Below are positions 40,299 to 50,118 of a stretch of 64,000 nucleotides of DNA, piece by piece. Source of the stretch: Colwellia sp. (GTDB lineage: Bacteria; Pseudomonadota; Gammaproteobacteria; Enterobacterales; Alteromonadaceae). The DNA lies in NCBI GenBank assembly GCA_020630795.1, contig JAHDIK010000003.1:172344-236343 (forward strand), given 5' to 3'. Each line of letters begins with the position of its first letter. The stretch's first letter is position 1. The notes below the pieces were generated by a model. That model saw only the letters and a list, made by a program, of their open reading frames with translations. It had not been told where the DNA came from and did not search any database. A program made the translations under genes and the position numbers.

Positions 40299-40819
40299 TG
40301 GACATTCAATCATTAGCAGCAGAAATTCCTGTAGAGGGTGAATACTCTTTAGAAGGAATTGACTTTATTACAAGTGGTGAGCAGTACCTCACGTTCTTAC
40401 TTGGTTCAGAGCAATACGCTGTAAATATATTGTGTGTCGAAGAAATTCGTAGTTGGGAAAACCCCACCAAAATACCTAACGCACCTGACGATGTTAAAGG
40501 TGTAATAAATATGAGGGGAGTTATTGTTCCTATCATCGATTTAAGACTCAAATTCAATATAGGAAACGCGGTTTATTCAGACATTACCGTTGTAGTGGTG
40601 TTAAAAGTTGAACTAGAAGGTGGCACCAAAACCATGGGCTTTATTGTTGATGCTGTGTCAGATGTGCTTAACGCAGAAGAAGGTGAAATAAAGAACTCAC
40701 CCGCATTCGGTGGCAGTGTGCCACAGCATTATATCGACGGTTTGGTTAACGTTGGAAATAACGTTGTAACTATTTTAAATGTTGAAGCGTTGCAGGTTAT
40801 TCAACCACACAGTAAATAA
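40298..40819 (+). CDS. cheW: CheW coupling protein (first copy)
   Basis: A 173-residue CheW domain linking receptors to CheA. It has YLTFLLGSEQYAVNILCVEEIRSWENPTKIPNAPDDVKGVINMRGVIVPIIDLRLKF and ends with a longer N-terminal lead of about 28 residues before the fold. It overlaps cheA by one base and is 10 bases from the second cheW. The two copies differ and may serve different receptors. Confidence 0.95.
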   Translation: MDIQSLAAEIPVEGEYSLEGIDFITSGEQYLTFLLGSEQYAVNILCVEEIRSWENPTKIPNAPDDVKGVINMRGVIVPIIDLRLKFNIGNAVYSDITVVVVLKVELEGGTKTMGFIVDAVSDVLNAEEGEIKNSPAFGGSVPQHYIDGLVNVGNNVVTILNVEALQVIQPHSK

Positions 40820-40829
40820 GGGAGATAGC

Positions 40830-41318
40830 ATGGAAAATGAACAAGAATATCTAACTTTTTTATTGAACAACGAAGAGTTTGGTATCGATATTTTATGCGT
40901 TCAAGAAATTAGGGTATGGAGCTCTGTTACCGAGTTACCTAACAAACCCGAGTACATTAAGGGCGTAATAAATCTTCGGGGAGTCATTATTCCTATTATT
41001 GATTTAAGGCAGCGCTTTGGCATTCCACCACTTGAGTATGACGAACAAACGGTCACGATAATTTTAAAAAATCCATCAGCAGAAAAACAAATGGTGGTGG
41101 GCATAGTCGTGGACGCGGTATCTGAAGTTTACAAATTTAATCAAACGTCTATTAGAAAAGCTCCTGAATTTGGTAGCCAAATAGACACGTGTTTTTTGAA
41201 AGGTTTAGCGTCGGTTGAAGAAAAACTCGTTATTTTGCTGGAAACACAAACACTGCTAAACCAAGAAGATTTATATAGTTTTAATCAAACAGAACCTGTT
41301 GAAGAAAGTCATGTTTAA
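40830..41318 (+). CDS. cheW: CheW coupling protein (second copy)
   Basis: A 162-residue CheW domain, start at 40830 behind GGGAGA. It has YLTFLLNNEEFGIDILCVQEIRVWSSVTELPNKPEYIKGVINLRGVIIPIIDLRQRFG. It is clearly paralogous to the preceding gene (same core, different tail), so a local duplication is likely. Tandem CheWs before a cytoplasmic receptor also occur in Vibrio cluster III systems. Confidence 0.95.
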   Translation: MENEQEYLTFLLNNEEFGIDILCVQEIRVWSSVTELPNKPEYIKGVINLRGVIIPIIDLRQRFGIPPLEYDEQTVTIILKNPSAEKQMVVGIVVDAVSEVYKFNQTSIRKAPEFGSQIDTCFLKGLASVEEKLVILLETQTLLNQEDLYSFNQTEPVEESHV

Positions 41319-41368
41319 TTAACTTAAAGGCGTAGTAAATAGTTAAACCATTTAATGGAGCAAAATTT

Positions 41369-44164
41369 ATGACCCCAAGGCAAATTACATTAGTTCAAGA
41401 AAGTTGGAAAAAAGTAAAACCGATAGCACCACAAGCTGCGGAAATTTTTTACAACACATTGTTTGAGCTGGATCCGTCTTTAAAGCCTATGTTTAAAAAC
41501 AACATGACTGACCAAGGCAACAAGTTAATGACCATGTTAGATGCCGCTGTGAAATTGTTAAATGAACCTGACAAGCTCATTCCTGCAGTTCAAAAGCTTG
41601 GTGTAAGGCATGTAGATTATCAAGTTAAAGAAAGTCATTACGCAACGGTCGGTGAAGCGCTTATAAAAACGCTAGAAACTGGGTTAGCAGATGAATTTAC
41701 AGCCTCATTAAAAAAAGCGTGGATTGCCGTTTATAAAACGTTATCGACAACGATGATTGAAGCCGCGAATGAGGCAATGGCAGAACAATCAGCAACAACA
41801 ACTAAACCTAAAAATACTAAAGGAAATAATAAAGCCATGAGTCAACACAATGAATTAGCTGTACGTTTACAAGGTGCATTAGACCAATCAGCAACGCCAT
41901 TTATGATGATAGATAGAGACTTTATTATTACTTATGCTAATAAAGCAACTTTGTCTTTACTTAAAAAACACGAGCAAGTGTTTCAAATGAAATGGCCTGA
42001 ATTTACCGCAGATGAAGATGCTGTTTTAGGGGCATGTATTGATATATTCCACCAAAATCCAGCGCATCAACGAAAGCTGCTTGAGGACCCGAATAACCTT
42101 CCGTGGAATACAGATATTACTATCGAGTTTTTAACGTTCGAATTAAATGTAACCGCGATTAATGATTTGAACGGTAATTACATTGGTAATGCGCTTGAGT
42201 GGAAAGATGTAACAGATGCTAGAGCTCAAGAAAACAAAGCTGCGCAGTTACAAGGAGCTATTGAACAATCTAATACCGCTTCGATGATGATAGATCGAGA
42301 TTTTAATATTACATACGCAAACAAAGCAACGTTCAAACTACTCAATGAACATGAATCTACGTTTGCTCAAAAATGGCCAGGATTTAAAGCGGATCCTAAT
42401 ATTATTATTGGCACTAATATTGATGGATTTCATAAGAATCCAGCTCATCAACGTAAGCTTTTAGATGATCCAAATAACTTACCATGGAAAACCGATATAC
42501 AAATAGAACACTTAACGTTTGAACTTAATGTGACCGCAATTCTAGACGCGTCTGATAATTACATCGGTAACGCTCTCGAATGGCAAGACGTTACAGAACA
42601 ACGCGCTAAATCTTTAGAAGTTGGGCGTTTAAGTTCTGCTGTTGAGGGAATGACAACCAATTTGATGATGGCTGACTTAAAAGGAAACATTGTTTATGCA
42701 AACCCCGCGGTAAAAGCCATGCTTACTCGCAGAGAAGCACAATTAAGAACCGCATTACCTTCATTTAGTGTTGCTACTATGGTTGGAACGAACTTCGATA
42801 CATTCCACCAAAATCCTGCTCATCAACAAAACCTTTTAGGCAACCCTGACAATTTACCTTATACCGCTGAAATTAGTGTTGTTGGGCTCACTTTTCAATT
42901 GATTGCTATTCCATTGAGAGATGACGCTGGAGAGTTTGTAGGAACCGCTGTTCAATGGGTCGATTTAACTGAAGAAAAAGATGCGCAATCTCAAGTTGAA
43001 AAAATGATTAATGATGCTATCTCTGGTCAGCTTGACAGTAGAATTGATACATCTGCCTACGATGGATTTATGAAAGGTTTAGGTGACAACATTAACAATT
43101 TAATGGATACCATCGTCGAACCTATTAGTGAAGCTATTAATGTTGCTCAAGCCTTATCAGAAGGCGACCTGAATGAAACCATGGATGGAGAATACGCTGG
43201 AGAATTTTTAGCGTTAGCTAATGCCATGAATGGTTCTATTTCAAACCTTAACTCTATGGTCGCCGAAATACGTAGCGCATCAACTAATGTGTTTGATTCT
43301 GCTAGAGAAATTGCCGAAGGCAATAATGAATTAAGTCACCGAACAGAATCACAAGCGTCAAGCCTTGAAGAAACAGCTTCTGCAATGGAAGAGCTAACAA
43401 GTACAGTTCAACAAAATGCTGAGAACGCGAGTGAAGCAAGTAAGTTGTCAGCATCAGTCATGAACAAAGCGAGTAATGGCGGTGAAGTGGTTAAAAATGC
43501 GATTACAGCGATGAGCGACATTAATAAATCAAGTAAAAAAATAGCCGATATTATTAGTGTGATTGACGAAATAGCTTTCCAAACTAACTTACTGGCGTTA
43601 AACGCCGCGGTAGAAGCTGCAAGGGCTGGCGAACAAGGTCGAGGTTTTGCGGTGGTAGCCGCAGAAGTACGTAATTTAGCTCAACGTTCTGCTGGCGCAG
43701 CGAAAGAGATTAAAGGTTTGATTAACGACAGCGTTGAAGCGGTAGGTCAAGGTACTAAATTAGTTGACGAAACAGGACAAACCTTTAATGAGCTTGTTCA
43801 ATCGATAGAAGAAGTTGGAAAAATGATTGGCGATATAGACAGTGCTGGTAAAGAACAATCGGCCGGTATTGGAGAAGTGAGTGCCGCAGTCAGTCAAATG
43901 GACGAAATGACACAACAAAATGCCGCGTTAGTGGAAGAGGCTGCCGCATCAAGTAAGTCAATGGAAGAACAGTCTCAAGCATTATTGAATCAAGTAGATT
44001 TCTTCAATAGTGAAGATGTACCGCATGATGAGCCGATAAATAAACCTGTTTCAAGACCTTCTATCACACAGTCAGGCCAAAGATCTCGACCAGCACGTTC
44101 ATCTAATGCTAAACCGGTTAAACGTGTTGCAACACCGTCTGATCAAGAATGGGAAGAGTTTTAG
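41369..44164 (+). CDS. cytoplasmic chemoreceptor: globin, three PAS, HAMP-like, MCP signalling domain
   Basis: A 931-residue receptor without membrane helices. Residues 1-140 are a bacterial-haemoglobin-like globin, with proximal His 81 in [21 protein letters not shown]. Three tandem PAS domains lie near 165-285, 290-410 and 415-535. Each keeps an FHxNPxH motif (H228/H233, H355/H360, H480/H485) and a Trp at the start of the last strand (W278, W405, W530); in Aer2-type PAS domains a His and a Trp at such places help bind heme or O2. A HAMP-like stretch (575-635) leads to the signalling hairpin [20 protein letters not shown] near 735-755. The last five residues, EWEEF, resemble the CheR-tethering tail GWEEF of P. 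aeruginosa Aer2/McpB. Heme binding is inferred. Confidence 0.9.
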   Translation: MTPRQITLVQESWKKVKPIAPQAAEIFYNTLFELDPSLKPMFKNNMTDQGNKLMTMLDAAVKLLNEPDKLIPAVQKLGVRHVDYQVKESHYATVGEALIKTLETGLADEFTASLKKAWIAVYKTLSTTMIEAANEAMAEQSATTTKPKNTKGNNKAMSQHNELAVRLQGALDQSATPFMMIDRDFIITYANKATLSLLKKHEQVFQMKWPEFTADEDAVLGACIDIFHQNPAHQRKLLEDPNNLPWNTDITIEFLTFELNVTAINDLNGNYIGNALEWKDVTDARAQENKAAQLQGAIEQSNTASMMIDRDFNITYANKATFKLLNEHESTFAQKWPGFKADPNIIIGTNIDGFHKNPAHQRKLLDDPNNLPWKTDIQIEHLTFELNVTAILDASDNYIGNALEWQDVTEQRAKSLEVGRLSSAVEGMTTNLMMADLKGNIVYANPAVKAMLTRREAQLRTALPSFSVATMVGTNFDTFHQNPAHQQNLLGNPDNLPYTAEISVVGLTFQLIAIPLRDDAGEFVGTAVQWVDLTEEKDAQSQVEKMINDAISGQLDSRIDTSAYDGFMKGLGDNINNLMDTIVEPISEAINVAQALSEGDLNETMDGEYAGEFLALANAMNGSISNLNSMVAEIRSASTNVFDSAREIAEGNNELSHRTESQASSLEETASAMEELTSTVQQNAENASEASKLSASVMNKASNGGEVVKNAITAMSDINKSSKKIADIISVIDEIAFQTNLLALNAAVEAARAGEQGRGFAVVAAEVRNLAQRSAGAAKEIKGLINDSVEAVGQGTKLVDETGQTFNELVQSIEEVGKMIGDIDSAGKEQSAGIGEVSAAVSQMDEMTQQNAALVEEAAASSKSMEEQSQALLNQVDFFNSEDVPHDEPINKPVSRPSITQSGQRSRPARSSNAKPVKRVATPSDQEWEEF
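41864..42979 (+). repeat. three tandem PAS-coding repeats within the receptor gene
   Basis: About 365-bp units at 41864-42229, 42239-42601 and 42614-42979 encode the three PAS domains. The first two are very similar in protein ([12 protein letters not shown], [17 protein letters not shown]); the third is more diverged. This indicates duplication within the gene. Confidence 0.8.
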
Positions 44165-44173
44165 AGCATAGTT

Positions 44174-45013
44174 ATGACTGATTCAAGAGATGACAGTCAA
44201 AAACTAAGCGACGAAGAGTTTAACTATGTTTGTAATTATGTTTATGAAAAGTCGGGTATCGTATTAGGCACGAGCAAGCGTGAAATGTTGTATAGACGTT
44301 TTACGCGTATTGTAAGAGATAGGAAATTAGATTCGTTCTCTTCTTATTGTCAAATACTGAAAGCTAACCCCGACAAAGAACAAACGTATTTTATTAACGC
44401 CGTTACTACCAATTTAACAAGTTTTTTTAGAGAGCAGCACCACTTTGATTATTTAACACAAACAGAGCTACCAAAGTTACTTAAGAAAAGTAATAAGCGT
44501 ATTCGAATATGGTCGAGTGCTAGCTCTACAGGAGAAGAACCCTATAGCATTGCCATTACGTTACATGATTTTTTGAAAAGTTATTTACATACATTGGACG
44601 TAAAAATTTTAGCGACTGATATTGATAGCAATGTAATCAATACTGGAAAGCTAGGAGTGTATGACGCTAAACGTATTGAAGATGTGCCAGCAACAATTAA
44701 AAAGCAATATTTTACCAAAGGTACGGGAGCGAACAGTAACAAAGTTAAAGTAGCAGCATCAGTACAAAGTCTTATCACGTTTAAAACACTAAACCTGATG
44801 CATGAGTGGCCAATGAAAGGGCCTTTTGATGTGATTTTTTGCCGCAACGTTATTATTTATTTTGACAAAAAAACACAAATGGAATTGTTTGAACGTTATT
44901 ACGACATGCTTCCTCCTGGTGGTTTATTGATTTTAGGTCATAGTGAAAACTTAGGTGGATTTCAAAAGTATTTTGAAAATGTAGGACGCACAATTTTCAG
45001 GAAGTTGAGTTGA
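44174..45013 (+). CDS. cheR: chemoreceptor methyltransferase CheR
   Basis: A 279-residue SAM-dependent enzyme that methylates receptor Glu residues. It has an N-terminal helical domain (YVCNYVYEKSGIVLGTSKREMLYRRFTR) and a Rossmann-like core with IRIWSSASSTGEEPYSIAI (SAM loop) and FDVIFCRNVIIYFDKKTQ. It starts 10 bases after the globin-PAS receptor, whose EWEEF tail probably docks on it. The beta subdomain needed for pentapeptide docking appears present, but I could not check the contact residues. Confidence 0.94.
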   Translation: MTDSRDDSQKLSDEEFNYVCNYVYEKSGIVLGTSKREMLYRRFTRIVRDRKLDSFSSYCQILKANPDKEQTYFINAVTTNLTSFFREQHHFDYLTQTELPKLLKKSNKRIRIWSSASSTGEEPYSIAITLHDFLKSYLHTLDVKILATDIDSNVINTGKLGVYDAKRIEDVPATIKKQYFTKGTGANSNKVKVAASVQSLITFKTLNLMHEWPMKGPFDVIFCRNVIIYFDKKTQMELFERYYDMLPPGGLLILGHSENLGGFQKYFENVGRTIFRKLS

Positions 45014-45040
45014 TTTATTAACGGGCATATTTAGGCTGTA

Positions 45041-45706
45041 ATGAATATTAATAGACGAAATAATTATCATGTTGATGAATGCTTAAAGCATTGTTTACCC
45101 GAGTTTTCTCATATCAACCATTATTGGGATAAAAGCCGGGAAATTGTTATCGCCAAGATATTACCCGGTGAGTTTTACATGACTAGCGATAACGTAGCAA
45201 TCGCTACAACGCTTGGTTCATGTGTATCAGCGTGTATTTGGGATACCAAAACTGGTATTGGTGGAATGAATCACTTTATGTTGCCGTTAACAGATAAAGA
45301 AGCGCATGAGGTTGACTGGGGGCAACGAGGTTTAGCATCTGACGCGACGCGTTATGGAAACTTTGCTATGGAGCATTTGATAAACCTGATATTACGAAGT
45401 GGTGGTAGAAAAAGTAACTTACGTGCAAAGGTTTTTGGCGGCGGCAAAGTGCTCAAAAGAATGTCTGATGTTGGCGACCGAAATATTGAGTTTGTATTGC
45501 AATATTTAAGTACCGAAGGAATACCTATTGAAAGCTCTGATCTTGGTGACATTCACCCCCGCAAGGTATTGTTTTTGCCAAACTCTGGTCGAGCTTTCGT
45601 AAAAATTATTGAGAATTTACACAACGATACTATTGTGAGTCGAGAGTCTGCTTACAGTAATAGTATAAGAGAAGATAATGTGTCAGGTGATATAGAGCTG
45701 TTTTAG
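45041..45706 (+). CDS. cheD: chemoreceptor glutamine deamidase CheD
   Basis: A 221-residue enzyme that converts receptor Gln to Glu. Catalytic residues are visible: Cys 61 in TLGSCVSACIWD and His 78 in GGMNHFMLP. It is longer than the minimal family, with about 40 extra N-terminal residues. It ends in an acidic tail, GDIELF, a motif also found at the end of the receptor at 46808 and similar to the tail of the REC protein at 51087. It lies between cheR and cheB. Confidence 0.94.
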   Translation: MNINRRNNYHVDECLKHCLPEFSHINHYWDKSREIVIAKILPGEFYMTSDNVAIATTLGSCVSACIWDTKTGIGGMNHFMLPLTDKEAHEVDWGQRGLASDATRYGNFAMEHLINLILRSGGRKSNLRAKVFGGGKVLKRMSDVGDRNIEFVLQYLSTEGIPIESSDLGDIHPRKVLFLPNSGRAFVKIIENLHNDTIVSRESAYSNSIREDNVSGDIELF

Positions 45707-45741
45707 CTAGTACATTATATTCGCGTTAAAGGAAGAATGGT

Positions 45742-46815
45742 TTGGATACAATAAAAGTACTTATAGTAGACGACTCTTCTGTTATTCGAGGAATCGTTAA
45801 AGAAATTTTAAGCGATGATCCGTTAATTGAGGTCATTGGTGAAGCCAAAGACCCTTTTGTCGCACGAGAATTGATTAAAAAACTTAACCCTGACGTGTTA
45901 ACACTAGATGTTGAGATGCCAAAAATGGACGGCATAACATTTTTAAGTAACTTAATGCGATTAAGGCCGATGCCTGTTTTGATGCTGTCTACGCTTACGA
46001 CTCAAGGTGCGGAAACCACGCTTAAAGCCCTAGAACTAGGGGCCGTAGATTTTATCGCTAAACCAAGTTTTAAAGATTTACTGTCGGTAAAAGAAAGCTT
46101 TAAAGATGTTTTAGTGACAAAAATTAAATCTGCAGCACTGGTCGAGAAAAGTCAGCATTTGAGCAGCGAAGCAACAGGTAAGGTTAAAACATTAAGCTTT
46201 TCAGGTGTTGAGCGTGAAAATCATATTGTTGCTCTAGGCGCTTCTACTGGAGGTACTGAAGCATTAAAGCAAATTCTTATGAAATTACCTCTTAATTCAC
46301 CTCCAATTGTTATTACTTTACACATTCCTAAAGTTTTCAGCGCACACTTTGCCGCCAGAATGAATAAAAACTGTGAAGTAGAGGTGGTAGAGGCTAAACA
46401 CGGGCAAAAAATTAAACAGGGTTGCGTGTATATAGCACCAGGAGATAAACATTTAAAAATTGAAAGTAAAGGTGGCGCTTTATTTTGTGTGTTAGATGAT
46501 TCTGAAGAAGTGAATAGACATAAACCCGCTGTTGACGTGTTATTTAATTCGCTGATACCTATCGCAAATAATGTACAGGCCGTCTTATTAACAGGAATGG
46601 GGCAAGATGGCGCGAAAGGTCTACTTAATCTAAAAAACAACGGCGCTATGACAATTATTCAAAACAAAGAAAGTAGTTTAATTTGGGGGATGCCAGGTCG
46701 CGCACACCAATTAAATGCGCATATAAAACAAATAGCATTGTCAAATATAGCAAAAGAACTATTGAAATATTCTACGTTAAACAAGGATAAAATGAGAGCT
46801 GAGACTAATGGCTAA
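45742..46815 (+). CDS. cheB: receptor methylesterase CheB
   Basis: A 357-residue enzyme (E. coli 349) with a receiver domain (DDS at 10-12, phospho-acceptor Asp 56) and a methylesterase domain. The catalytic triad is visible: Ser 168 (GASTGG), His 194 (TLHIP) and Asp 289 ([10 protein letters not shown]). It starts with TTG at 45742 behind AGGAAGA; an ATG at 45737 is in another frame. Its end overlaps the following receptor gene by 8 bases. Confidence 0.95.
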   Translation: MDTIKVLIVDDSSVIRGIVKEILSDDPLIEVIGEAKDPFVARELIKKLNPDVLTLDVEMPKMDGITFLSNLMRLRPMPVLMLSTLTTQGAETTLKALELGAVDFIAKPSFKDLLSVKESFKDVLVTKIKSAALVEKSQHLSSEATGKVKTLSFSGVERENHIVALGASTGGTEALKQILMKLPLNSPPIVITLHIPKVFSAHFAARMNKNCEVEVVEAKHGQKIKQGCVYIAPGDKHLKIESKGGALFCVLDDSEEVNRHKPAVDVLFNSLIPIANNVQAVLLTGMGQDGAKGLLNLKNNGAMTIIQNKESSLIWGMPGRAHQLNAHIKQIALSNIAKELLKYSTLNKDKMRAETNG

Positions 46816-47998
46816 AAATATTCAATTCATTTATTTTACAGGCTTCTTTGTTGCTATTGCTTTAATAGCAAACACATTCTTTTTCGATGTTACTGCTGTA
46901 AGTATTGCTTGTAGTTTAATGTTGCTGTTAATACTTTCTTACCTGTATAAACATGGGAATGGCTTGCCTGAAAGTACATTGCAAAAAAAACAAACAAGTC
47001 ATGAATTAAGCAGCTCAAATGAATTGATACAAACGTCGCTTCAAGAAGTTAGTACGGTTGTTGCTCAGCAAATTTCAGTCGTTGAGAACGAATTGAACCG
47101 TACCAATACATTAGTGCGAGATGCGGTTGAAGGAATATCGAGCAGTTTTAAACATTTACAAAGTTTAAGTAGTCAGCAACAACATATGATGGGGCAGGTC
47201 ATAAGTAAACAGCAAGGCATAAATAGCCAAGAGGGCTTGTCATTGGAAAATTTTGTAATTGACTCTAGCAAAACTCTCGAAGAATTTGTCAACGTTATTA
47301 TCACAACAAGTAAGCAGAGCTTACAGGCAATGACCTACACCGATGATATGTCATCACAATTAGAAGGTATTTTTGATTTATTGTCAGAAGTAGAAAGTTT
47401 AGCGTCTCAAACAAATTTACTTGCATTAAATGCAGCAATAGAAGCAGCTAGGGCTGGAGAGGCGGGTAGAGGGTTTGCTGTTGTAGCAACTGAAGTAAGA
47501 GCATTATCTGTTAATTCAACTGAACTTAATAACGATATACGGCAAGAAATTTCAAAAGCACAAAATATTATTAGTAATTTAAAGTCAGCCGTTGAAGAAA
47601 TGGCGTCAGCGGACATGACTTCAACACTTGAATCAAAAGAAAATGTAAGTGGTATGGTGACGCATATTGGTCAAATGACCACTGACAACAATCAGTTGTT
47701 AGCAGAACTTGCACGTTTAGCTCCAGAAATAGATACAACAGTAGCTACTGGAGTGCGGTCATTGCAGTTTGAAGATTTAACGAGCCAAGCGCTAAATTCA
47801 GTTCAACATAACCTTGATAGCTTGAATGAACTTAGTCAAAGATTATCCCGTATTAACCTATTTGAAAGTGATCATTTAGCGCAATTAAATGAATTGCTTG
47901 CCCTGTGTAAAACAACCGTTGAAACCAATAATCAACATAATGAAAATCGTTCAGTGTCACAAGAGTCTATGGATGAAGGTGACGTGGAGCTTTTTTAG
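46808..47998 (+). CDS. membrane-anchored chemoreceptor-like protein
   Basis: A 396-residue protein with two adjacent membrane helices at the N-terminus (near residues 8-26 and 30-48) and almost no periplasmic loop, so it probably senses from the membrane or cytoplasm. The signalling domain has [39 protein letters not shown] near 200-240; the rest is coiled coil. The C-terminus is GDVELF, like the tail of CheD. It overlaps cheB by 8 bases. A receptor in the same position, beside cheB, occurs in Vibrio cholerae cluster III, if I recall it correctly. Confidence 0.88.
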   Translation: MAKNIQFIYFTGFFVAIALIANTFFFDVTAVSIACSLMLLLILSYLYKHGNGLPESTLQKKQTSHELSSSNELIQTSLQEVSTVVAQQISVVENELNRTNTLVRDAVEGISSSFKHLQSLSSQQQHMMGQVISKQQGINSQEGLSLENFVIDSSKTLEEFVNVIITTSKQSLQAMTYTDDMSSQLEGIFDLLSEVESLASQTNLLALNAAIEAARAGEAGRGFAVVATEVRALSVNSTELNNDIRQEISKAQNIISNLKSAVEEMASADMTSTLESKENVSGMVTHIGQMTTDNNQLLAELARLAPEIDTTVATGVRSLQFEDLTSQALNSVQHNLDSLNELSQRLSRINLFESDHLAQLNELLALCKTTVETNNQHNENRSVSQESMDEGDVELF

Positions 47999-48035
47999 TT
48001 TTTCCTTATTTTTTGAACACGTTTAGGAGTTACTC

Positions 48036-48344
48036 ATGCCAATAAGTACAAGAGAGTTAAAGGATGTAAAACAATTAATAATTTCTATTGAAGAACGGTT
48101 TGATTTTTCAGTGCATCAAAAGTTTCGTGAAGCTTACATTCAATTCGAAGAACCCAATACTGAGTTCGTATTAGATTTGGCGCTCACTACATACATGGAC
48201 AGCTCAGCATTAGGTATGATTTTATTGTTGAAAGATCACGCTGAAAGTCTTTCTGGAAGTGTTGTTATTAAAAATCCAAGTGAAACCGTGAACAAAATAC
48301 TGGAAATAGCACAGTTTCATCGATTACTCACCATAGAGAATTGA
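48036..48344 (+). CDS. STAS-domain anti-anti-sigma factor-like protein
   Basis: A 102-residue STAS domain with the canonical phosphorylation loop TYMDSSALGMILLLKDHA (Asp 55, Ser 56/57). The motif matches HsbA/CrsA-type partner-switch proteins of Pseudomonas and Shewanella. It is one base before the REC-PP2C-HATPase gene, its likely phosphatase and kinase partner. GGAG lies before the ATG at 48036. Confidence 0.88.
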   Translation: MPISTRELKDVKQLIISIEERFDFSVHQKFREAYIQFEEPNTEFVLDLALTTYMDSSALGMILLLKDHAESLSGSVVIKNPSETVNKILEIAQFHRLLTIEN

Positions 48345-48345
48345 G

Positions 48346-50073
48346 ATGGGAGAGCTTCTCAATAATCAAGATAGTAAGTTAGCTTTGGTGGTAGACGACT
48401 CGCAGATGCAATGTATGGTGCTTAGTGCATTATTAAAGGAAGAAGGTTATCGCGTGTTTACGGCCAATGATGGCGCTAAAGGCGTGTCAATGTACATCGA
48501 GCATAAGCCAGACCTTGTGTTAATGGACATTAATATGCCTGTTATGGATGGATACGAAGCAACACGTAAAATTAAAAGCCTGTCCCATAATAGTTTATGT
48601 CCGCTGATATTTATCACCAGCATGGACACAGACAAAGCATACATAGAAAGTATTGAAGCGGGAGGCGACGGTATTTTAGTTCGACCTTTTTCTCCTGAAG
48701 TTTTTAAAGCGAAAATTAAATCAATTCAGCGTATTAGCGACTTATACGGACAAGTTAAGTCTTTACAACAGGAGCAACAAAAAGATGCTGAATTGGCAGA
48801 GCAGTTAATGTCTGGCGTGATAGAAGCGCGTAATTTTGCGTTAGATAAAATCGGTATTGTTAAACAAGCTGCAACCTTATTTAGTGGTGATATTCAATTA
48901 ACGTCACTTTGTCCTAATGGAAATGTGAATGTATTACTAGGAGATTTTACCGGCCATGGTTTACGTTCATCGATAGGCGCGATTCCACTTGCAGAAACGT
49001 TTAGAGCGATGACAAGAAAAGGCTTTTCATTGCAAGAAATTGTTGTTCAGGTGAACAGACAATTATACGACTTATTGCCGTCTGACTTATTTTTAGGTGC
49101 AGCATTTGTAACGGTGTCAGAGCATGACAAATCGGCCTATATTTTAAATGCAGGTTTACCCGATGTTTATATTTTTGGCGGAGATGGAAATATTAAGCAT
49201 AAAATTGAATCAAGCCATCCGCCGATGGGCGTTTTACCTCAACTTATTCCTAACACTAATTTAACCGTTCTCTCTGTAGAGAAAAACGACCGTATCGCGC
49301 TTATTAGTGACGGTATTGTTGAGGCGCGAAATGAAAAAGGTGAAATGTTTGAATTTGAGCGATTTGAAGCATCAGCAAAATTAGGCGTTGCTTCTAAAAA
49401 TATGAGTGAACAAGTGCTGGGTGATGTTATGTCGTTTTGTGAGGGTATGCCGCAAGAGGATGACATTTCGTTAATTGACATACCTTGCGGAGGCTGGGAA
49501 GAAGAACAAAGCGCGAACGACAATATTGTGTCGTCTTTCAAAGATAATACTGTTGAGCCAGATAACCAGCTACCTAGCGCGTGGAAATGGCAACTGACAT
49601 TATCAGGTAAACGCTTAGCTCGAGTGAACCCCATTCCTATGGCATTGAGCCAAATTAGTGAAATTGAAGGGGAGTCAGAACACTGGCAAAACCTTTATAC
49701 AATACTCACAGAGTTGTTTGTTAACGCATTGGATCATGGAATTCTAGAACTTAGTTCTAAATTAAAAAGTTCAGCTGAAGGTTTTGCGCTATATTTTAAA
49801 GAAAGAGAATCACGATTAGCAAAACTAGATACTGGCTTTGTTGATATACAGCTAAGTTATCATCCGCTAGAAAAAGGTGGGCGAGTGATTGTTTATATTA
49901 CCGATAGTGGCCAAGGGTTTGACTTTGAAACTTATCGAAAAAATGCCGTAGATACACAACACGAAAAACAATTTAGCGGGCGAGGAATCTTAGTACTAGA
50001 ACAATTATGTGAATCTTTGGTTTATAGAGAAAACGGAACGGTAGTTGAAGCTTCATATGTATGGGGCTCTTAA
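48346..50073 (+). CDS. REC-PP2C(SpoIIE)-HATPase partner-switch regulator (HsbR/CrsR-like)
   Basis: A 575-residue cytoplasmic protein of three parts. The receiver domain (1-125) has phospho-acceptor Asp 61 (LMDINMP). The SpoIIE/PP2C phosphatase (about 160-385) has SGDIQ, LGDFTGHG, LISDGIVEA and EDDISLID metal-site motifs. The HATPase_c domain of the RsbW type (about 420-575) has ELFVNALDHG, ITDSGQGFD and GRGILVLEQL. Such proteins dephosphorylate and phosphorylate a STAS partner in response to receiver phosphorylation, so a sigma-factor or other target is freed or sequestered. Here the STAS partner is next door. This resembles HsbR and CrsR, named by analogy. Confidence 0.9.
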   Translation: MGELLNNQDSKLALVVDDSQMQCMVLSALLKEEGYRVFTANDGAKGVSMYIEHKPDLVLMDINMPVMDGYEATRKIKSLSHNSLCPLIFITSMDTDKAYIESIEAGGDGILVRPFSPEVFKAKIKSIQRISDLYGQVKSLQQEQQKDAELAEQLMSGVIEARNFALDKIGIVKQAATLFSGDIQLTSLCPNGNVNVLLGDFTGHGLRSSIGAIPLAETFRAMTRKGFSLQEIVVQVNRQLYDLLPSDLFLGAAFVTVSEHDKSAYILNAGLPDVYIFGGDGNIKHKIESSHPPMGVLPQLIPNTNLTVLSVEKNDRIALISDGIVEARNEKGEMFEFERFEASAKLGVASKNMSEQVLGDVMSFCEGMPQEDDISLIDIPCGGWEEEQSANDNIVSSFKDNTVEPDNQLPSAWKWQLTLSGKRLARVNPIPMALSQISEIEGESEHWQNLYTILTELFVNALDHGILELSSKLKSSAEGFALYFKERESRLAKLDTGFVDIQLSYHPLEKGGRVIVYITDSGQGFDFETYRKNAVDTQHEKQFSGRGILVLEQLCESLVYRENGTVVEASYVWGS

Positions 50074-50118
50074 CTAAAAGCGTACGGATTGTTTAGCATA
50101 TATTTGAGGTTTGAATAT

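Noticed and set aside
41864-42979. Regular repeats that might suggest a repeat array such as CRISPR
   Set aside because: The units are about 365 bp, without spacers, and each encodes a PAS domain in one frame.
45737-45739. ATG as the cheB start
   Set aside because: It is in a different frame from the CheB protein; TTG at 45742 has AGGAAGA upstream and gives the correct N-terminus.
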